Shown: positions 8,244 through 18,508 of the stretch, in pieces | Position numbering within the stretch: the first letter of the stretch is position 1 | How the letters are laid out: every line of letters begins with the position of its first letter | DNA from: Acidobacteriota bacterium | Lineage (GTDB): Bacteria > Acidobacteriota > Holophagae > Acanthopleuribacterales > Acanthopleuribacteraceae | Direction of reading: 5' to 3' | Length of the DNA: 64,000 bases | Assembly: GCA_002747255.1 (NCBI GenBank) | Contig: PDUC01000025.1 | Location: 112,801-176,800 of the forward strand | Translations under genes and position numbers: made by a program | Notes under the pieces: model-generated | Seen by the model: the letters and a program-made list of their open reading frames with translations, nothing else | Databases searched by the model: none | What the model was told of the DNA's origin: nothing

Positions 8244-8853
8244 TTAGGACTGATAACTGGTGATTGTATCCGTTTCTTTCGCTCTTGACCAGGCTGCTTT
8301 GTCCTGGCGCTTCTCTTGCTCCCTTTTGGCTTGTAACTCTAACTCAGCTAGAAGTTTCTTGGCCTCAGCCTGATGCAGTTCATAGCTGGCAATATACTCC
8401 CGCAACGCTTCCTCTGTCTCCGCTTTTTGCGCAAATTCTAAAGCCCGATAGTCATTTTCAACCTGAACTCGTTTCTTTTCCGCCTGCACAAGCTCACGCG
8501 TCAATAGGTATTCCATTGTCTGATTGCCTTTTACTTTCACTCTATGACTGAATTCAACCTCTTTGTACCTGATTTTCAGCTCGTGCTCCCCGGCAGGCAC
8601 TTTGGTCAGCATCGTTGGGGCCTTGTAGCTGGATCCCAGCACCCCATGAAGGGGAGACAACCGACAAATTAGACCAGGCGGTCAGCAATTCACTTCTTGC
8701 CTGGCAAAATGGACAGGCAGATTGAGTGAGGTGGGTCAAGGATGCCGGTCGGAGCACTGATTTGTCCAGCGAAGGAGATATACACCTGCAGTGGTGAGCA
8801 TGCTCATTGTAAGAGTAATATTTACACGCTTGTGATTGAAGTCGGGCTTGCAT
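8244..8853 (-). pseudogene. Frameshifted zinc-ribbon/PEGA-domain gene remnant
   Basis: Two minus-strand frames join into one recognisable protein if one base is added or removed near 8617-8624. The upstream frame, from an ATG at 8853 with GAGGT 11 bases before it, gives a zinc-ribbon-like N-terminus (SYNEHAHHCRC, then ACPFCQARSELL) and enters a PEGA domain (LSVVSPSWGAGIQLQ). The downstream frame completes the PEGA fold (APTMLTKVPAGEHELKIRY) and continues as a charged coiled coil with a motif of the type ALREYIASYELHQAEAKKLL, ending in TSYQS. In the first ribbon the expected second Cys is Tyr (CKYY), which also suggests decay. Such modules are usually tails or partners of kinase/SUMF1 systems. 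Sequencing error is an alternative for the frameshift. Confidence 0.55.
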
Positions 8854-9071
8854 TGTGAAATGATACCTCGTTAAAGGTTGTTGATGCGGGGTAAGTGTCA
8901 GAGCGGTCGGCGCGTTATCATATTCCTTGCATCGCTTCCATTTTGCCCGGTTTTTCTGAGTCATGAGTTAAAGGTACGTTCAATTGGAAAAAATGGCCCT
9001 TGTACTTGTGAATTTTCAGCCGCGCCCACTTTCACAGATCACCGCCTTACCGGCATTCAAAAGGAATCAGC

Positions 9072-9545
9072 ATGAGTCAAAACATCAAACTCGATCAACT
9101 CGATCATCAGATTATCGATATTCTGCAGAAAGACGGTCGTATTGCCAATTCGAAACTGGCACAAATGGTGGGCTATTCGGCACCCACGGTTCTTGAACGC
9201 GTCAAGAAACTCGAGCGAAGCGGCGTGATACAGAATTACAAGGCTTCACTGGAACCCAGGTTACTGGGTTTGAATTTTCAGGTTTATACGGGCATTGAAG
9301 TGGAGGTCAGTCAACTGGGCAATGTGAAGGAACTGGAAGAGCGTTTCCATTCCCTGCCGGAAGTCCTCGCCTGTTACCATATTGCGGGTGATTTTGATTT
9401 TCTGCTTAAAGTATGCGTTAAAAACCAGGAAACCTACAAAGATTTTGTGACTGAGCAACTGTCAGAAATTAAAGGGATTAAACGCATTCAAAGCTGGGTT
9501 GTGCTCAGCACCATCAAAGATGACAACATCATCCAGATGAATTGA
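9072..9545 (+). CDS. Lrp/AsnC-family transcriptional regulator
   Basis: The 157-residue product has the AsnC-type winged helix-turn-helix at residues about 5-55 (LDQLDHQIIDILQKDGRIA, then LAQMVGYSAPTVLERVKKLE) followed by the RAM ligand-binding domain (about 70-150), including the ACYHIAGDFDFLLKV segment. Proteins of this family are octameric DNA-bending regulators that respond to amino acids or related metabolites. AAGGAA lies just before the ATG. rsmG starts 20 bases downstream on the same strand. The ligand and targets cannot be inferred; no amino-acid gene lies beside it. The upstream side is the decayed zinc-ribbon gene, facing away. Confidence 0.9.
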   Translation: MSQNIKLDQLDHQIIDILQKDGRIANSKLAQMVGYSAPTVLERVKKLERSGVIQNYKASLEPRLLGLNFQVYTGIEVEVSQLGNVKELEERFHSLPEVLACYHIAGDFDFLLKVCVKNQETYKDFVTEQLSEIKGIKRIQSWVVLSTIKDDNIIQMN

Positions 9546-9565
9546 AGAGGGGTAAAGGGCTCAGG

Positions 9566-10183
9566 ATGGATGCTTTTAAAGAGATTTTACCCGAGTTGGA
9601 AAAACTGTGTGTTCCCCTGGAGGCCTATTGCAAACTGGAATTTTACCTGGATACCCTGTGGCAGAAGAACTCGGAACTCAATCTGTTCAGTCGAAAAATG
9701 AGCCAGCGCGATTTGGTGCACCTGCACCTGCTGGACTCTCTGTTGGGGCTGCCCTTACTGCCCGATGTTCAAAACATTTCAGATCTCGGCACGGGCGGCG
9801 GCTTTCCCGCTATTCCGCTTGCACTTTGTCATCCCAATCGTCAATTCACCCTCATTGAAAAGAGCGTCAGGAAAGCGGAGTTTCTCCGCCTTTTAAGTCG
9901 GCAGATTCCCAATATTGGCGTTGTTTGCGGGCTTGTTCCTGAAGGCATTGACAACAAAACACAACTGGTCATCGCCCGGGCTTTCAAACCGCTGCCGGTG
10001 ATCCTTGAGCTGACTAAAAGCTATCGCAAAAAGAATTTCATGCTGTGGAAGGGCAGGCGGGCTGTGATTGACGAGGAACTAAAGCGTTCCGGCAGGATGC
10101 TGGTGGAGATGAAAACAGAGGTAAAAAAGGTCGCGCACCCCACCAGGCAGGTTGAACGTCACATTCTCTTCATGTCACGCTGA
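9566..10183 (+). CDS. rsmG: 16S rRNA (guanine527-N7)-methyltransferase
   Basis: RsmG (GidB) methylates G527 in the 530 loop of 16S rRNA using S-adenosylmethionine. The SAM-binding motif DLGTGGGFPAIPLAL (about residues 72-86) and the following FTLIEKSVRKAEFL are characteristic, as is the LFSRKMSQRDLVHLHLLDS segment before it. Length 205 aa matches the family (about 207-240). A TTG at 9542 opens the same frame inside the end of the lrp-like gene; I prefer ATG 9566, which has AGGG 8 bases upstream. It is not beside gidA/mnmG here as it is in many bacteria. It converges on cfa with only 37 bases between the stops. Confidence 0.92.
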   Translation: MDAFKEILPELEKLCVPLEAYCKLEFYLDTLWQKNSELNLFSRKMSQRDLVHLHLLDSLLGLPLLPDVQNISDLGTGGGFPAIPLALCHPNRQFTLIEKSVRKAEFLRLLSRQIPNIGVVCGLVPEGIDNKTQLVIARAFKPLPVILELTKSYRKKNFMLWKGRRAVIDEELKRSGRMLVEMKTEVKKVAHPTRQVERHILFMSR

Positions 10184-10220
10184 AGCTGCGTGCTTTAAGT
10201 GGAGGCAGACGGTTCACGGT

Positions 10221-11369
10221 CTATGGAAACAACTCGCCTTCGCTGCGAAAGACCCTGTCCAGCCCCCGCTTGGAGAGAACAACTTGCCACAGCTGATTTT
10301 TGCGTGCTCTGAAACTGGCTGCAGAGACAAGCAGATAGTAGGTCCACATGCGGAAAAAGCGCTCATCGTACCTGTCTTGAATCTGATGGTAATTGGCTGT
10401 AAAATTTTTATACCACTCCAAGAGCGTCTTTTCATAGTAGAGCCCGAAGCTGTGCCAGTCTTCAATGATGAAACGCTTTTCCGCCGCACGGCAGATCTGC
10501 GCGGCGGAAGGGATCATGGAGTTGGGAAAAATATACGTGCCGATCCAGGGGTCAGAAGCAGTGAGCGAGTTGTTGCTGCCAATGGTGTGCAACAGACACA
10601 AGCCGTTTTTGTCCATCACCTGATGGATCTTTTCCATAAAACACGCATAGTTTCTCCAGCCTACATGTTCCAGCATTCCAACCGAAATGACCCGGTCATA
10701 GCTGCCGTGTAATTGCCGGTAATCGAGCAGCTCAACGTTGACGTCAAGCCCCTTGCAGGCCATCCTCGCATAATTCGCCTGCTCCTGTGATACCGTGATT
10801 CCGGTTACTGCTGCACCGTAATTTTCGGCGGCGTATTTGGCAAAGCCGCCCCAACCGCAGCCAATATCAAGCACCTTCATTCCCGGTTTCAGGTCAATTT
10901 TGCGGCAAATCAGATCCAGCTTTTTGGTCTGGGCCTGTTCAAGCGTTTTTGCCTTGTACCAGTAGGCGCACGAATAATTGAGCCCGGCATCGAGCATAAT
11001 GGAAAACAAGTCGTTTCCCAGATCATAATGATGCCTGCCAATGATAAAAGCCCTCGTTTTGCTCTGTATCTGATTTTGAATACTGATCAGATAGCGCTTG
11101 AGGTTCTGCCAGACACGTTTGAGACCCTCATGGGTCACTTGTTTATCGACTCCGGCTCTCAGTAACCGATAAAACAGCTGGTCCAGGGCTTTGCAGTCCC
11201 ACCAGCCATCCATATAGGCTTCACCCAGCCCCAGAGAGCCTTCAGTTGCCACGCGTTTGTAAAATAACGGGTTGTGTATCTGAACGTCCCAAGGTCTGTC
11301 TCCGTCAATTTGAATGTCCAGAGACTCCATTAACTCATGAATGAAGCGTTCCGATTGTTTTTTCAGCAT
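10221..11369 (-). CDS. cfa: Cyclopropane-fatty-acyl-phospholipid synthase
   Basis: SAM-dependent enzyme that adds a methylene bridge across cis double bonds of membrane phospholipid acyl chains. The start at 11369 has AGGAGG 7 bases upstream and yields 382 residues, the length of E. coli Cfa; the frame stays open 45 codons further but without a ribosome site. Visible motifs: MDGWWDCKALDQLFYRLL in the N-terminal domain, HYDLGNDLF and YSCAYW before the Rossmann fold, SAM site LDIGCGWGGFAKYAAENYG, then GITVSQEQANYAR and VSVGMLEHVG. The protein acts at the inner-membrane surface. It appears to be monocistronic. In many bacteria cfa is induced in stationary phase; I see no clear promoter that tells here. 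Confidence 0.95.
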   Translation of the reverse strand: MLKKQSERFIHELMESLDIQIDGDRPWDVQIHNPLFYKRVATEGSLGLGEAYMDGWWDCKALDQLFYRLLRAGVDKQVTHEGLKRVWQNLKRYLISIQNQIQSKTRAFIIGRHHYDLGNDLFSIMLDAGLNYSCAYWYKAKTLEQAQTKKLDLICRKIDLKPGMKVLDIGCGWGGFAKYAAENYGAAVTGITVSQEQANYARMACKGLDVNVELLDYRQLHGSYDRVISVGMLEHVGWRNYACFMEKIHQVMDKNGLCLLHTIGSNNSLTASDPWIGTYIFPNSMIPSAAQICRAAEKRFIIEDWHSFGLYYEKTLLEWYKNFTANYHQIQDRYDERFFRMWTYYLLVSAASFRARKNQLWQVVLSKRGLDRVFRSEGELFP

Positions 11370-11798
11370 GGTCGTTCCTCCTGCAAGAAAGATCTTCTGC
11401 TCAAAATCGCGTTGACACAATTTTCTGTTTTTCAGCCTGAAAAAGACCTGCCATCCTTTTTTGGCGGATAGCGTGCCGTCAATACTCACAAATGGCGGAG
11501 TCATATTTATGGAAGATATATTGCATTCAGCATATCATAAAAGATGCAGAAGGGGATACTCATAAAAAGCAATCGTCATCACTTTTGCTCATAACCGCAC
11601 GGTGGTTGAGACGGGCCAATTCTCCACAATTGACGCCGCACCGCAGCAGTTAAACCGCAGAGTCCAAAGTGCCTGACTATTTTTTCTTCCTGGGCAGCGG
11701 TCATTTCCACCCCCATGACCCCTTCACTTGTTCTCAAAGCACACAGATTCACGCAAATCGTGTAGAATAAGAAGTCAAAACAGCAGTAAGGAGTGTTC
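11370..11798. other. 429-base intergenic region between divergent cfa and icmF
   Basis: It must hold promoters for both genes. I see a possible -10 TAGAAT at 11762-11767 for icmF but no convincing -35 at the right spacing, and no clear cfa promoter. A 73-codon minus-strand frame inside it has no ribosome site and no recognisable features. Confidence 0.4.
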
Positions 11799-14700
11799 AT
11801 GCGAGATTCTTATCAACATCAGATTCGGTTTGTCACAGCAGCCTCGCTCTTTGACGGACATGACGCGTCCATCAATATCATGCGCCGTATTCTTCAAACA
11901 GAGGGAGCCGAAGTGATTCACCTCGGGCACAACCGTTCAGTGGGTGAAATAGTCGATGCCGCCATTCAGGAAGATGCTCAGGGCATTGCTCTCAGCTCCT
12001 ATCAGGGCGGTCATGTGGAGTACTTCAAGTACATGGTTGATCTTCTGTCTGAGAGAAATGCCAGTCACATCAAGGTCTTTGGCGGCGGCGGCGGTGTGAT
12101 TACACCTCCGGAAATCAAAGAGCTCGAGGCTTACGGGGTTGATAAGATTTTTTCACCTGATGACGGCAGCAAGCTGGGACTGGTTGGGATGATTCAACTG
12201 ATGTTAAAGCAGAGCGATTTCTCGACAGTAGAAGTTGCAGGCTCTTCTGAGGAACAGAAACTTGCTGTCAATCGGCTGGCCCGGCGTGTGACTGAAATAG
12301 AAATGGGCGATCAATCGGGTGGTCGTTCTGCCAACAAAGTGCCTGTGGTGGGTATTACGGGTACAGGCGGTTCCGGGAAGAGTTCCCTGACCGATGAAAT
12401 TGTGCGCCGCTTCCTGGACCATTTTCCAGACAAGACCATCGGTATTGTTTCAGTGGATCCATCCAAACGCCGTACGGGCGGCGCACTGCTGGGTGATCGC
12501 ATTCGCATGAACGCCGTTGCTTCACCCAACCCGGAGGGGCACGCCCGTGTGTTTATGCGTTCCCTGGCAACGCGTTCCGCCAATACCGGTATCAGTCGAG
12601 CTCTTGAGTCGGTTATCGAGGCCTATAAAGACTTCGGTTTTGACCTTATTTTGGTTGAAACGGCGGGTATTGGTCAGTCCGATTCTGAAATAGTGGATTT
12701 GGTGGACTTTTCGCTTTATGTCATGACCTCTGAATACGGAGCTCAGACTCAATTGGAAAAAATTGACATGCTGGATTTAGCGGACATCGTTGTGCTCAAC
12801 AAGTTTGAGAAAAGGGGTTCAGATGACGCCTTGCGTGATATTGCGAAACAGGTTATGCGGAACCGCAACCTGTTCGATGTCAAACCTGAAGAACTCCCCA
12901 TTTTTCCAACCATTGCATCGCAATTCAATGATTCAGGCACCAACTTGTTTTTTAAAAACCTGATAACGGGGCTCAATCAGAAATGTTCACTGAATTGGGA
13001 CGTGCCCGACTACCCCAACCAGGGAAAACCCGAAAAAGCACCTATCATTCCCAGCGATCGACAGCGCTACCTCTCAGAAATAGCCGATACTGTCCATGCG
13101 TACAAAAAATGGGCCCTGGCGCAGAGTGAAATTGCCCGAGAAATGTTCCAGCTTGAAGGCAGCATGGATTTCCTTCGCAAGCGGATGGAGCAGTCGGAAC
13201 TCAAAATTAACTCCCAAGAGGCTGGTCAGGCTCAATTCGATTTATCGCCTCCCGATTATCAGCATCTCTGTCAGACGCTGCGCATGGAGTTTGAACAGCT
13301 TGCACACACATTGGCTCCTGAATGTAAAAAAATGCTGGAAGCGTGGCCAAGTGCCGTTGAAGCTTATCAGCAAGATGAACTTGTCACCAAAATTCGTGAC
13401 AGGGAGATTCGCAATGATCTTCACACCACCTCGCTTTCCGGCTTGAGAATTCCCAAAGTGGCCCTGCCGCGTTATCGCGATTGGGGAGATATTCTCTACT
13501 GGCTTTTGATGGAAAACCTGCCTGGTGTTTTCCCCTTCACGGCTGGTGTTTTCCCCTTTAAACGCGTAGGTGAAGATCCCACACGCATGTTTGCCGGCGA
13601 GGGAACCCCGGAAAGGACCAACCGACGCTTCCACTTTGTTTCCCGCGGACAGAAAGCCTCCAGGCTTTCAACTGCCTTTGATTCGGTGACACTCTATGGT
13701 GAAGATCCGCATATTCGGCCCGATATTTACGGGAAAATAGGGAATGCAGGTGTTTCCATTTGTACCCTGGATGACATGAAGAAACTCTACTCGGGGTTTG
13801 ATCTCGTGAATCCCAGCACTTCCGTATCCATGACCATCAACGGTCCGGCACCCATGATGCTGGGCTTCTTTCTGAATGCCGCGGTGGATCAGCAGGTTGA
13901 GAAGTATCTGCTGGATTCAGGTCAATTGATAAACGTCAGAAAGAAATGGAGAAAGAAATACAAAGATGCGGGCTTCAATTTACCCGTCTATGAAGGTCTG
14001 AATTACAAAAAGGATCATCCCCGCTGCTTTGGTCTCGGTTTATTGGGCATTCCCGGTCAGGAAACTCTGGATCCGGATACGTATCTCAGAATCAAGTCCG
14101 ATACACTGAAAAAAGTGAGGGGAACCGTGCAGGCGGACATTCTCAAGGAAGATCAAGCCCAGAACACCTGCATTTTTTCAACTGAATTTGCCTTGAAACT
14201 CATGGGCGATGTTCAGGAGTACTTTGTGTTGAACGGAATCAGAAACTACTATTCGGTTTCCATCAGCGGTTATCACATAGCCGAAGCGGGTGCCAACCCC
14301 ATAACGCAGGCCGCACTGACTTTGGCCAACGGCTTAACCTATGTCGAATACTACCTTTCAAGAGGCTTGAAAATAGACGAGTTCGCTCCCAGCTTGAGTT
14401 TCTTCTTCTCCAACGGACTCGATCCCGAATACGCCGTCATTGGCCGTGCCGCCCGCAGGATTTGGTCCATCGTCATGAAAAGGCGTTACGGTGCCAACAG
14501 CCGCTCTCAGAAACTGAAGTATCACATCCAGACCAGCGGCCGGTCACTGCACGCCAAAGAGATCGATTTTAACGATATCCGAACCACGCTCCAGGCACTT
14601 TACGCCATTTTTGACAACTGTAATTCACTTCACACCAACGCTTACGACGAGGCCATTACCACTCCCACTGAAGAAAGTGTGCGAAGAGCTCTCGCCATTC

Positions 14701-15221
14701 AAATGATTATCAACAAAGAGCTCGGTCTTGCAAAAAATGAGAATCCCATGCAGGGTTCTTTCATTATTGAAGAGTTGACTCAACTTCTGGAAGAAGCCAT
14801 TCTGGCCGAATTTAACAGAATCTCGGAACGCGGCGGCGTACTGGCGGCCATGGAGACCATGTATCAGCGCGGTAAGATCCAGGAGGAATCGCTTTATTAC
14901 GAAACCTTGAAGCATCAGGGTAAACTTCCCATTGTCGGGGTGAACATGTTCCTCAACCCCGAGGGGAATGCTGAATCAGATCAGCCTCTGGAACTGATGC
15001 GATCCACTGAAGAGGAAAAGAAACAGCAAATAAGAAATCTTGAAGCCTACCATGCCTTTTGGCAAGGTGAAGCGGAAGCGTCTGTTAAAGATGTCAAATA
15101 CGCCGTTCTCAATCAACGCAATATTTTCGATCGCATCATGAAAGCCACCGTTTACTGCTCACTGGGTCAGATGTCGGAAGTGCTTTACGAATTGGGAGGT
15201 CAATATCGGCGGAATATGTAG
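11799..15221 (+). CDS. icmF: Fused isobutyryl-CoA mutase (B12 domain, G-protein chaperone and mutase in one chain)
   Basis: The 1,140-residue chain has the IcmF order. An adenosylcobalamin-binding domain (about 8-140) shows [15 protein letters not shown], with the cobalt-ligand His in DGHD, plus [10 protein letters not shown] and FGGGGGVI. A MeaB-like G domain (about 185-400) follows, with P-loop [16 protein letters not shown] and [12 protein letters not shown] linker leads to the mutase TIM barrel (about 560-1130), with [18 protein letters not shown] and [13 protein letters not shown]. IcmF interconverts isobutyryl-CoA and n-butyryl-CoA, and relatives act on pivalyl-CoA; the G domain gates cofactor loading. 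The [13 protein letters not shown] segment separates it from methylmalonyl-CoA mutase. AAGGAG lies 5 bases before ATG 11799. Substrate preference cannot be fixed from sequence alone. Confidence 0.93.
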   Translation: MRDSYQHQIRFVTAASLFDGHDASINIMRRILQTEGAEVIHLGHNRSVGEIVDAAIQEDAQGIALSSYQGGHVEYFKYMVDLLSERNASHIKVFGGGGGVITPPEIKELEAYGVDKIFSPDDGSKLGLVGMIQLMLKQSDFSTVEVAGSSEEQKLAVNRLARRVTEIEMGDQSGGRSANKVPVVGITGTGGSGKSSLTDEIVRRFLDHFPDKTIGIVSVDPSKRRTGGALLGDRIRMNAVASPNPEGHARVFMRSLATRSANTGISRALESVIEAYKDFGFDLILVETAGIGQSDSEIVDLVDFSLYVMTSEYGAQTQLEKIDMLDLADIVVLNKFEKRGSDDALRDIAKQVMRNRNLFDVKPEELPIFPTIASQFNDSGTNLFFKNLITGLNQKCSLNWDVPDYPNQGKPEKAPIIPSDRQRYLSEIADTVHAYKKWALAQSEIAREMFQLEGSMDFLRKRMEQSELKINSQEAGQAQFDLSPPDYQHLCQTLRMEFEQLAHTLAPECKKMLEAWPSAVEAYQQDELVTKIRDREIRNDLHTTSLSGLRIPKVALPRYRDWGDILYWLLMENLPGVFPFTAGVFPFKRVGEDPTRMFAGEGTPERTNRRFHFVSRGQKASRLSTAFDSVTLYGEDPHIRPDIYGKIGNAGVSICTLDDMKKLYSGFDLVNPSTSVSMTINGPAPMMLGFFLNAAVDQQVEKYLLDSGQLINVRKKWRKKYKDAGFNLPVYEGLNYKKDHPRCFGLGLLGIPGQETLDPDTYLRIKSDTLKKVRGTVQADILKEDQAQNTCIFSTEFALKLMGDVQEYFVLNGIRNYYSVSISGYHIAEAGANPITQAALTLANGLTYVEYYLSRGLKIDEFAPSLSFFFSNGLDPEYAVIGRAARRIWSIVMKRRYGANSRSQKLKYHIQTSGRSLHAKEIDFNDIRTTLQALYAIFDNCNSLHTNAYDEAITTPTEESVRRALAIQMIINKELGLAKNENPMQGSFIIEELTQLLEEAILAEFNRISERGGVLAAMETMYQRGKIQEESLYYETLKHQGKLPIVGVNMFLNPEGNAESDQPLELMRSTEEEKKQQIRNLEAYHAFWQGEAEASVKDVKYAVLNQRNIFDRIMKATVYCSLGQMSEVLYELGGQYRRNM

Positions 15222-15255
15222 ATGTGCTGCATCTTTTAGAAAGTATCAGCAAAGT

Positions 15256-17706
15256 GTGACAAAAGCATTACAGGCACTATCGAAAGAAGTTGAACTAGAG
15301 CCGTTGTTTGAAAGGATTCTATCCATTGCCATGGAAAACACACAAGCCGACAGGGGTGTTTTAATATTGGATACCGGTCATTCAATGAAAATCCAGGCAT
15401 TGAAAACAACAAATCCTGACGACAACCAAACGATGCAAAACCTGTCGGTTGAAAAGAGTGAAGACCTGCTGGTTTCCATCGTTAAGCAGGTTGTTGAAGA
15501 CAAGAGCCCCGTGATCATAGAAAACGCTTTGGCTGATCCGGCTTACCAGAATGATGGGTATGTCAAGAAAAACAAACCAAAGGGCATTGTGTGCATGCCC
15601 ATTCTCCATCAATGCAGATTACACGGTGTTCTTTATCTCGAAAGTCACAAAAGGGCGGAACTTTTCAGTGAGGAACGGATTCGTATACTCGATATTTTAC
15701 TTGTTCAAGCAGCGATTTCCATTGCGAATATCAAGCACTTTCAGGCCTTGGAGCGGGAAAAAAACTATTTATCCAATCTCATAAACCATTCACCCAGTCT
15801 TATCCTCGGAGTCAACATGAAGGGTGTCATCACCTTTGTCAACTCAACTGTTGAAGCTATTTCCGGGTTTTCAAAAGCCGAACTCATCGGTCAGAACTGT
15901 TGGAAGCTGTTCCATGAGCAGCAAAACGATCCAACGATCGAAACTTTGTGTCGAAAGATCAATAAAGGAAGAGTATGCAATTACAAGCTCACGTTGAACT
16001 GTAAAAACGGCGACAAGCGTGTCACTGTATGGAACGCTTCAACTCGAAAAGACGAACGTGGCGAGCTTGTGGAAATTGTTGGGTTTGGCAATGATATGAC
16101 AGACGCTTTTCACAGGGAAGAAAAACTGAAGCGAAGTGAAGAGCACAAAAGAGAACACCTTGAAACATTGGTCGCTGAAAAGACTTGGGAATCCATTGTG
16201 GAAAGGAAAAATACTGAAAGGGCAAATCTGGCGAAAAGTGATTTTCTCGCAAACATGAGTCATGAAATACGCACACCGCTCAATGCCATCACAGGTTTCA
16301 GTGAGCTTTTGTCTTCGACTGTGACCGATGAAAAACAAAGAAGCTACCTTGAAGCCATAAAAAGTTCAGGTAAAAACCTCATGCTGCTCATAGGCGATAT
16401 CCTCGATTTGTCTAAAATTGAAGCAGGCAAGATGAGTATTCACACAACAGTTGTCAATTTAAAGAAAGTCATTCAGGAAATCAGGCAGATTTTTACGTTG
16501 CAAATTAGAAAAAAGGGAATCAGCTTTATTTTGAATATTTCCGATAAAGTCCCTGCCGCTCTGGAACTGGATGAAGTTCGCCTGAGGCAGGTACTTCTTA
16601 ATATTGTCGGCAATGCTGTTAAATTTACCGAAAAAGGTTTTATTAAACTGACGGTTGATATCGAGAACCAACCAAATAAGTCATTGAAAAAGATCCATAT
16701 TACAGTGGAAGATACGGGTATTGGTATTGCGAAGGAAGAGCTTTCTACCATTTTTGAGACTTTCAAACAGCAAACAGGTCAGGACCGCTTTAAATACGGA
16801 GGTAAAGGCTTAGGACTTGCCATCTCTAAGCGGCTGGTTGAATTAATGGGAGGCAGGATCGTTGTTGAAAGTACTCTTGGTCAGGGTAGTGTTTTTAAAA
16901 TTACATTCAGCAATGTTGTGGTAAATGAAGATGCAGAAAGAAAACAACCTTCAGGAAATAACTCGTTGCGTGTTCAGTTTAAAAAAGGCAAGGTGCTGAT
17001 TGTTGATGACGTGACTTCCAATAGGCTTTTCTTGAGAGAGCTCTTGAAAAAGGTGAATCTTACGGTTGCTGAAGCCCAAAACGGATATGAGTCGACACTC
17101 ATAGCACCTGATTACCAGCCCGACCTTATCCTGATGGATATTCGAATGCCCGTTATGGATGGTTATAAAGCTGCAAAGTTATTAAAAATGCATGAAAAAT
17201 GCGCTCATATTCCCATCATTGCAGTAACAGCTTCCTCCTATTATGAAAAGCAGCGGTTGAAATTAGAAAACGAGTTTGATGGATACGTTTCAAAACCCAT
17301 TGACATCCAGCAGTTGCATAGCGAACTGATGAAGGTTTTTGAGCCCATTCAGCAAGAGATAACAGATGAAATGTTGAATTTGAGCCTTCATTCTATGGGA
17401 GATCTGAACCAGGAGGTCCGTGAAGGTATCCCTGAAGTGCTGGGGATTTTGAATGATGGATTGATAGGGCGTTGGAAGCGATATAAAAATCAACAACCCA
17501 TTAAGGAGGTTCGGGAGTTCGCCAAACAAATTTTGAACCTTGGTCGGGATTTTCAGTTAAAGATTATGGTATCCTATGGCAAAGCGCTGCGCCATGCTGC
17601 AGACCACTTTGAGGTTCAGAAGTTAAGGGAACTGCTTGATAAATTTCCTGAATTAATTACAATGCTGGAAAGCGCTGCAGGGGAAGAATATGAAACAAAT
17701 CAATAA
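15256..17706 (+). CDS. Hybrid sensor histidine kinase (GAF-PAS-HisKA-HATPase-REC)
   Basis: The 816-residue chain has GAF (about 15-160), PAS (about 175-290, LILGVNMKGVITFVNSTVEAISGF), a coiled linker, HisKA with phospho-accepting His in LANMSHEIRTPLNAI (near 335), HATPase_c (N box LLNIVGNAVKFT; G1 EDTGIGI; G2 GGKGLGLAISKRLVELMGG), and REC (about 575-695) with Asp in LILMDIRMPVMDGY. The last 120 residues match the helical domain often found after REC in such kinases (FAKQILNLG, SYGKALRHAADHFEVQKLRELL), not a classical HPt. No membrane segment is seen, so it is a cytosolic sensor. The GTG start lacks a good ribosome site and lies 35 bases after icmF; a two-base change would extend the conserved pre-GAF helix upstream, so the 5' end may be a truncation. 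It overlaps the response regulator gene. Confidence 0.88.
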   Translation: MTKALQALSKEVELEPLFERILSIAMENTQADRGVLILDTGHSMKIQALKTTNPDDNQTMQNLSVEKSEDLLVSIVKQVVEDKSPVIIENALADPAYQNDGYVKKNKPKGIVCMPILHQCRLHGVLYLESHKRAELFSEERIRILDILLVQAAISIANIKHFQALEREKNYLSNLINHSPSLILGVNMKGVITFVNSTVEAISGFSKAELIGQNCWKLFHEQQNDPTIETLCRKINKGRVCNYKLTLNCKNGDKRVTVWNASTRKDERGELVEIVGFGNDMTDAFHREEKLKRSEEHKREHLETLVAEKTWESIVERKNTERANLAKSDFLANMSHEIRTPLNAITGFSELLSSTVTDEKQRSYLEAIKSSGKNLMLLIGDILDLSKIEAGKMSIHTTVVNLKKVIQEIRQIFTLQIRKKGISFILNISDKVPAALELDEVRLRQVLLNIVGNAVKFTEKGFIKLTVDIENQPNKSLKKIHITVEDTGIGIAKEELSTIFETFKQQTGQDRFKYGGKGLGLAISKRLVELMGGRIVVESTLGQGSVFKITFSNVVVNEDAERKQPSGNNSLRVQFKKGKVLIVDDVTSNRLFLRELLKKVNLTVAEAQNGYESTLIAPDYQPDLILMDIRMPVMDGYKAAKLLKMHEKCAHIPIIAVTASSYYEKQRLKLENEFDGYVSKPIDIQQLHSELMKVFEPIQQEITDEMLNLSLHSMGDLNQEVREGIPEVLGILNDGLIGRWKRYKNQQPIKEVREFAKQILNLGRDFQLKIMVSYGKALRHAADHFEVQKLRELLDKFPELITMLESAAGEEYETNQ

Positions 17707-18271
17707 TCGAGACTGTTTTTGTATTTTAATCGTCGATGATGAGCCCAAGAATATTCAATTGCTGGGGACTTTTTTAGAGGAAAACAAGTATCACATTGAA
17801 TTTGCCATGAATGGAGAAGAAGCTCTTGACTGGCTTGAAAAGCGGTCTTTTGACTTAATTCTGCTTGACGTGATGATGCCGGGTCTCGATGGCTATGAAG
17901 TGTGTCGAAGAGTTAAGGCAAATCCAAAGCTAAACCACATTCCCATTATTTTTTTAACGGCAAAAGTTGAAACCGATGATATTGTCAAGGGTTTCGAACT
18001 CGGAGCTTCAGACTATATCACCAAACCCTTCAAACCTCAGGAACTCCTGGCTCGTTTGAGAAAGGAAGTGGAACTGAAAACGCTGCGCGGTCTTATTCCC
18101 ATTTGTGCAAAGTGCAAGGATGTTCGAAATGACGAAGGTACCTGGACACAGATAGAAACTTATATTGAAAGTCATTCCAAGGCACTGTTCAGTCATGGTA
18201 TTTGCCCGAAGTGCATGGATGAATTATATGCTGAGCAGGGATGGTATAAAAAAAAGAAAGATGGGGACTAA
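17690..18271 (+). CDS. Response regulator with REC domain and C-terminal Cys-pair (zinc-ribbon-like) domain
   Basis: REC domain at residues about 9-125: acidic pocket IVDDEPKN, phospho-acceptor Asp in LILLDVMMPGLDGYEV, Thr in IIFLTAK, Lys in DYITKPFKPQELL. The last 60 residues carry two Cys pairs, ICAKC near 143-147 and ICPKCMDEL near 175-183, with WTQIETYIESHSKALFSHG between them. This PIC-x-x-CKxxR...FSHGICPxC module is common after REC or PAS domains in environmental bacteria; its function is not known to me. There is no DNA-binding helix-turn-helix, so output is probably by protein interaction. The gene overlaps the hybrid kinase by 17 bases, so it is very likely its partner. Confidence 0.9.
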   Translation: MKQINNRDCFCILIVDDEPKNIQLLGTFLEENKYHIEFAMNGEEALDWLEKRSFDLILLDVMMPGLDGYEVCRRVKANPKLNHIPIIFLTAKVETDDIVKGFELGASDYITKPFKPQELLARLRKEVELKTLRGLIPICAKCKDVRNDEGTWTQIETYIESHSKALFSHGICPKCMDELYAEQGWYKKKKDGD

Positions 18272-18445
18272 GCTGGCAACAAACGGCAACCATTGCTTAC
18301 TTTTGACTGGTTTTTTAACAAACAGCATCCTTAAACGCTTAGACCTTGCAAGGAGAAAACGAAAGAGCAGAAACGCCAAAGCTGAGTATGGTAATATGCA
18401 AGGGAAGACTCTCAAAACAGGGGTAAAAAGGTTTACAGATATCGG

Positions 18446-18469
18446 GCTGGAACAGTTCCATGTTCCAGC
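18446..18469. repeat. 8-bp perfect inverted repeat between convergent genes
   Basis: GCTGGAAC (18446-18453) and GTTCCAGC (18462-18469) with an 8-base loop, 40 bases before the stop of the convergent gene at 18509. No T-run follows on plus, and on minus only a weak one, so it may be a factor-assisted or bidirectional transcript end. The 18272-18508 region otherwise shows no credible gene. Confidence 0.4.
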
Positions 18470-18508
18470 TGAAAAATGGATCGACAGCCGTGTCGAGATT
18501 CCCTTGTT

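Noticed and set aside
11579-11800. A 73-codon minus-strand frame between cfa and icmF
   Set aside because: No ribosome site, no domain, and it overlaps the icmF promoter region and start.
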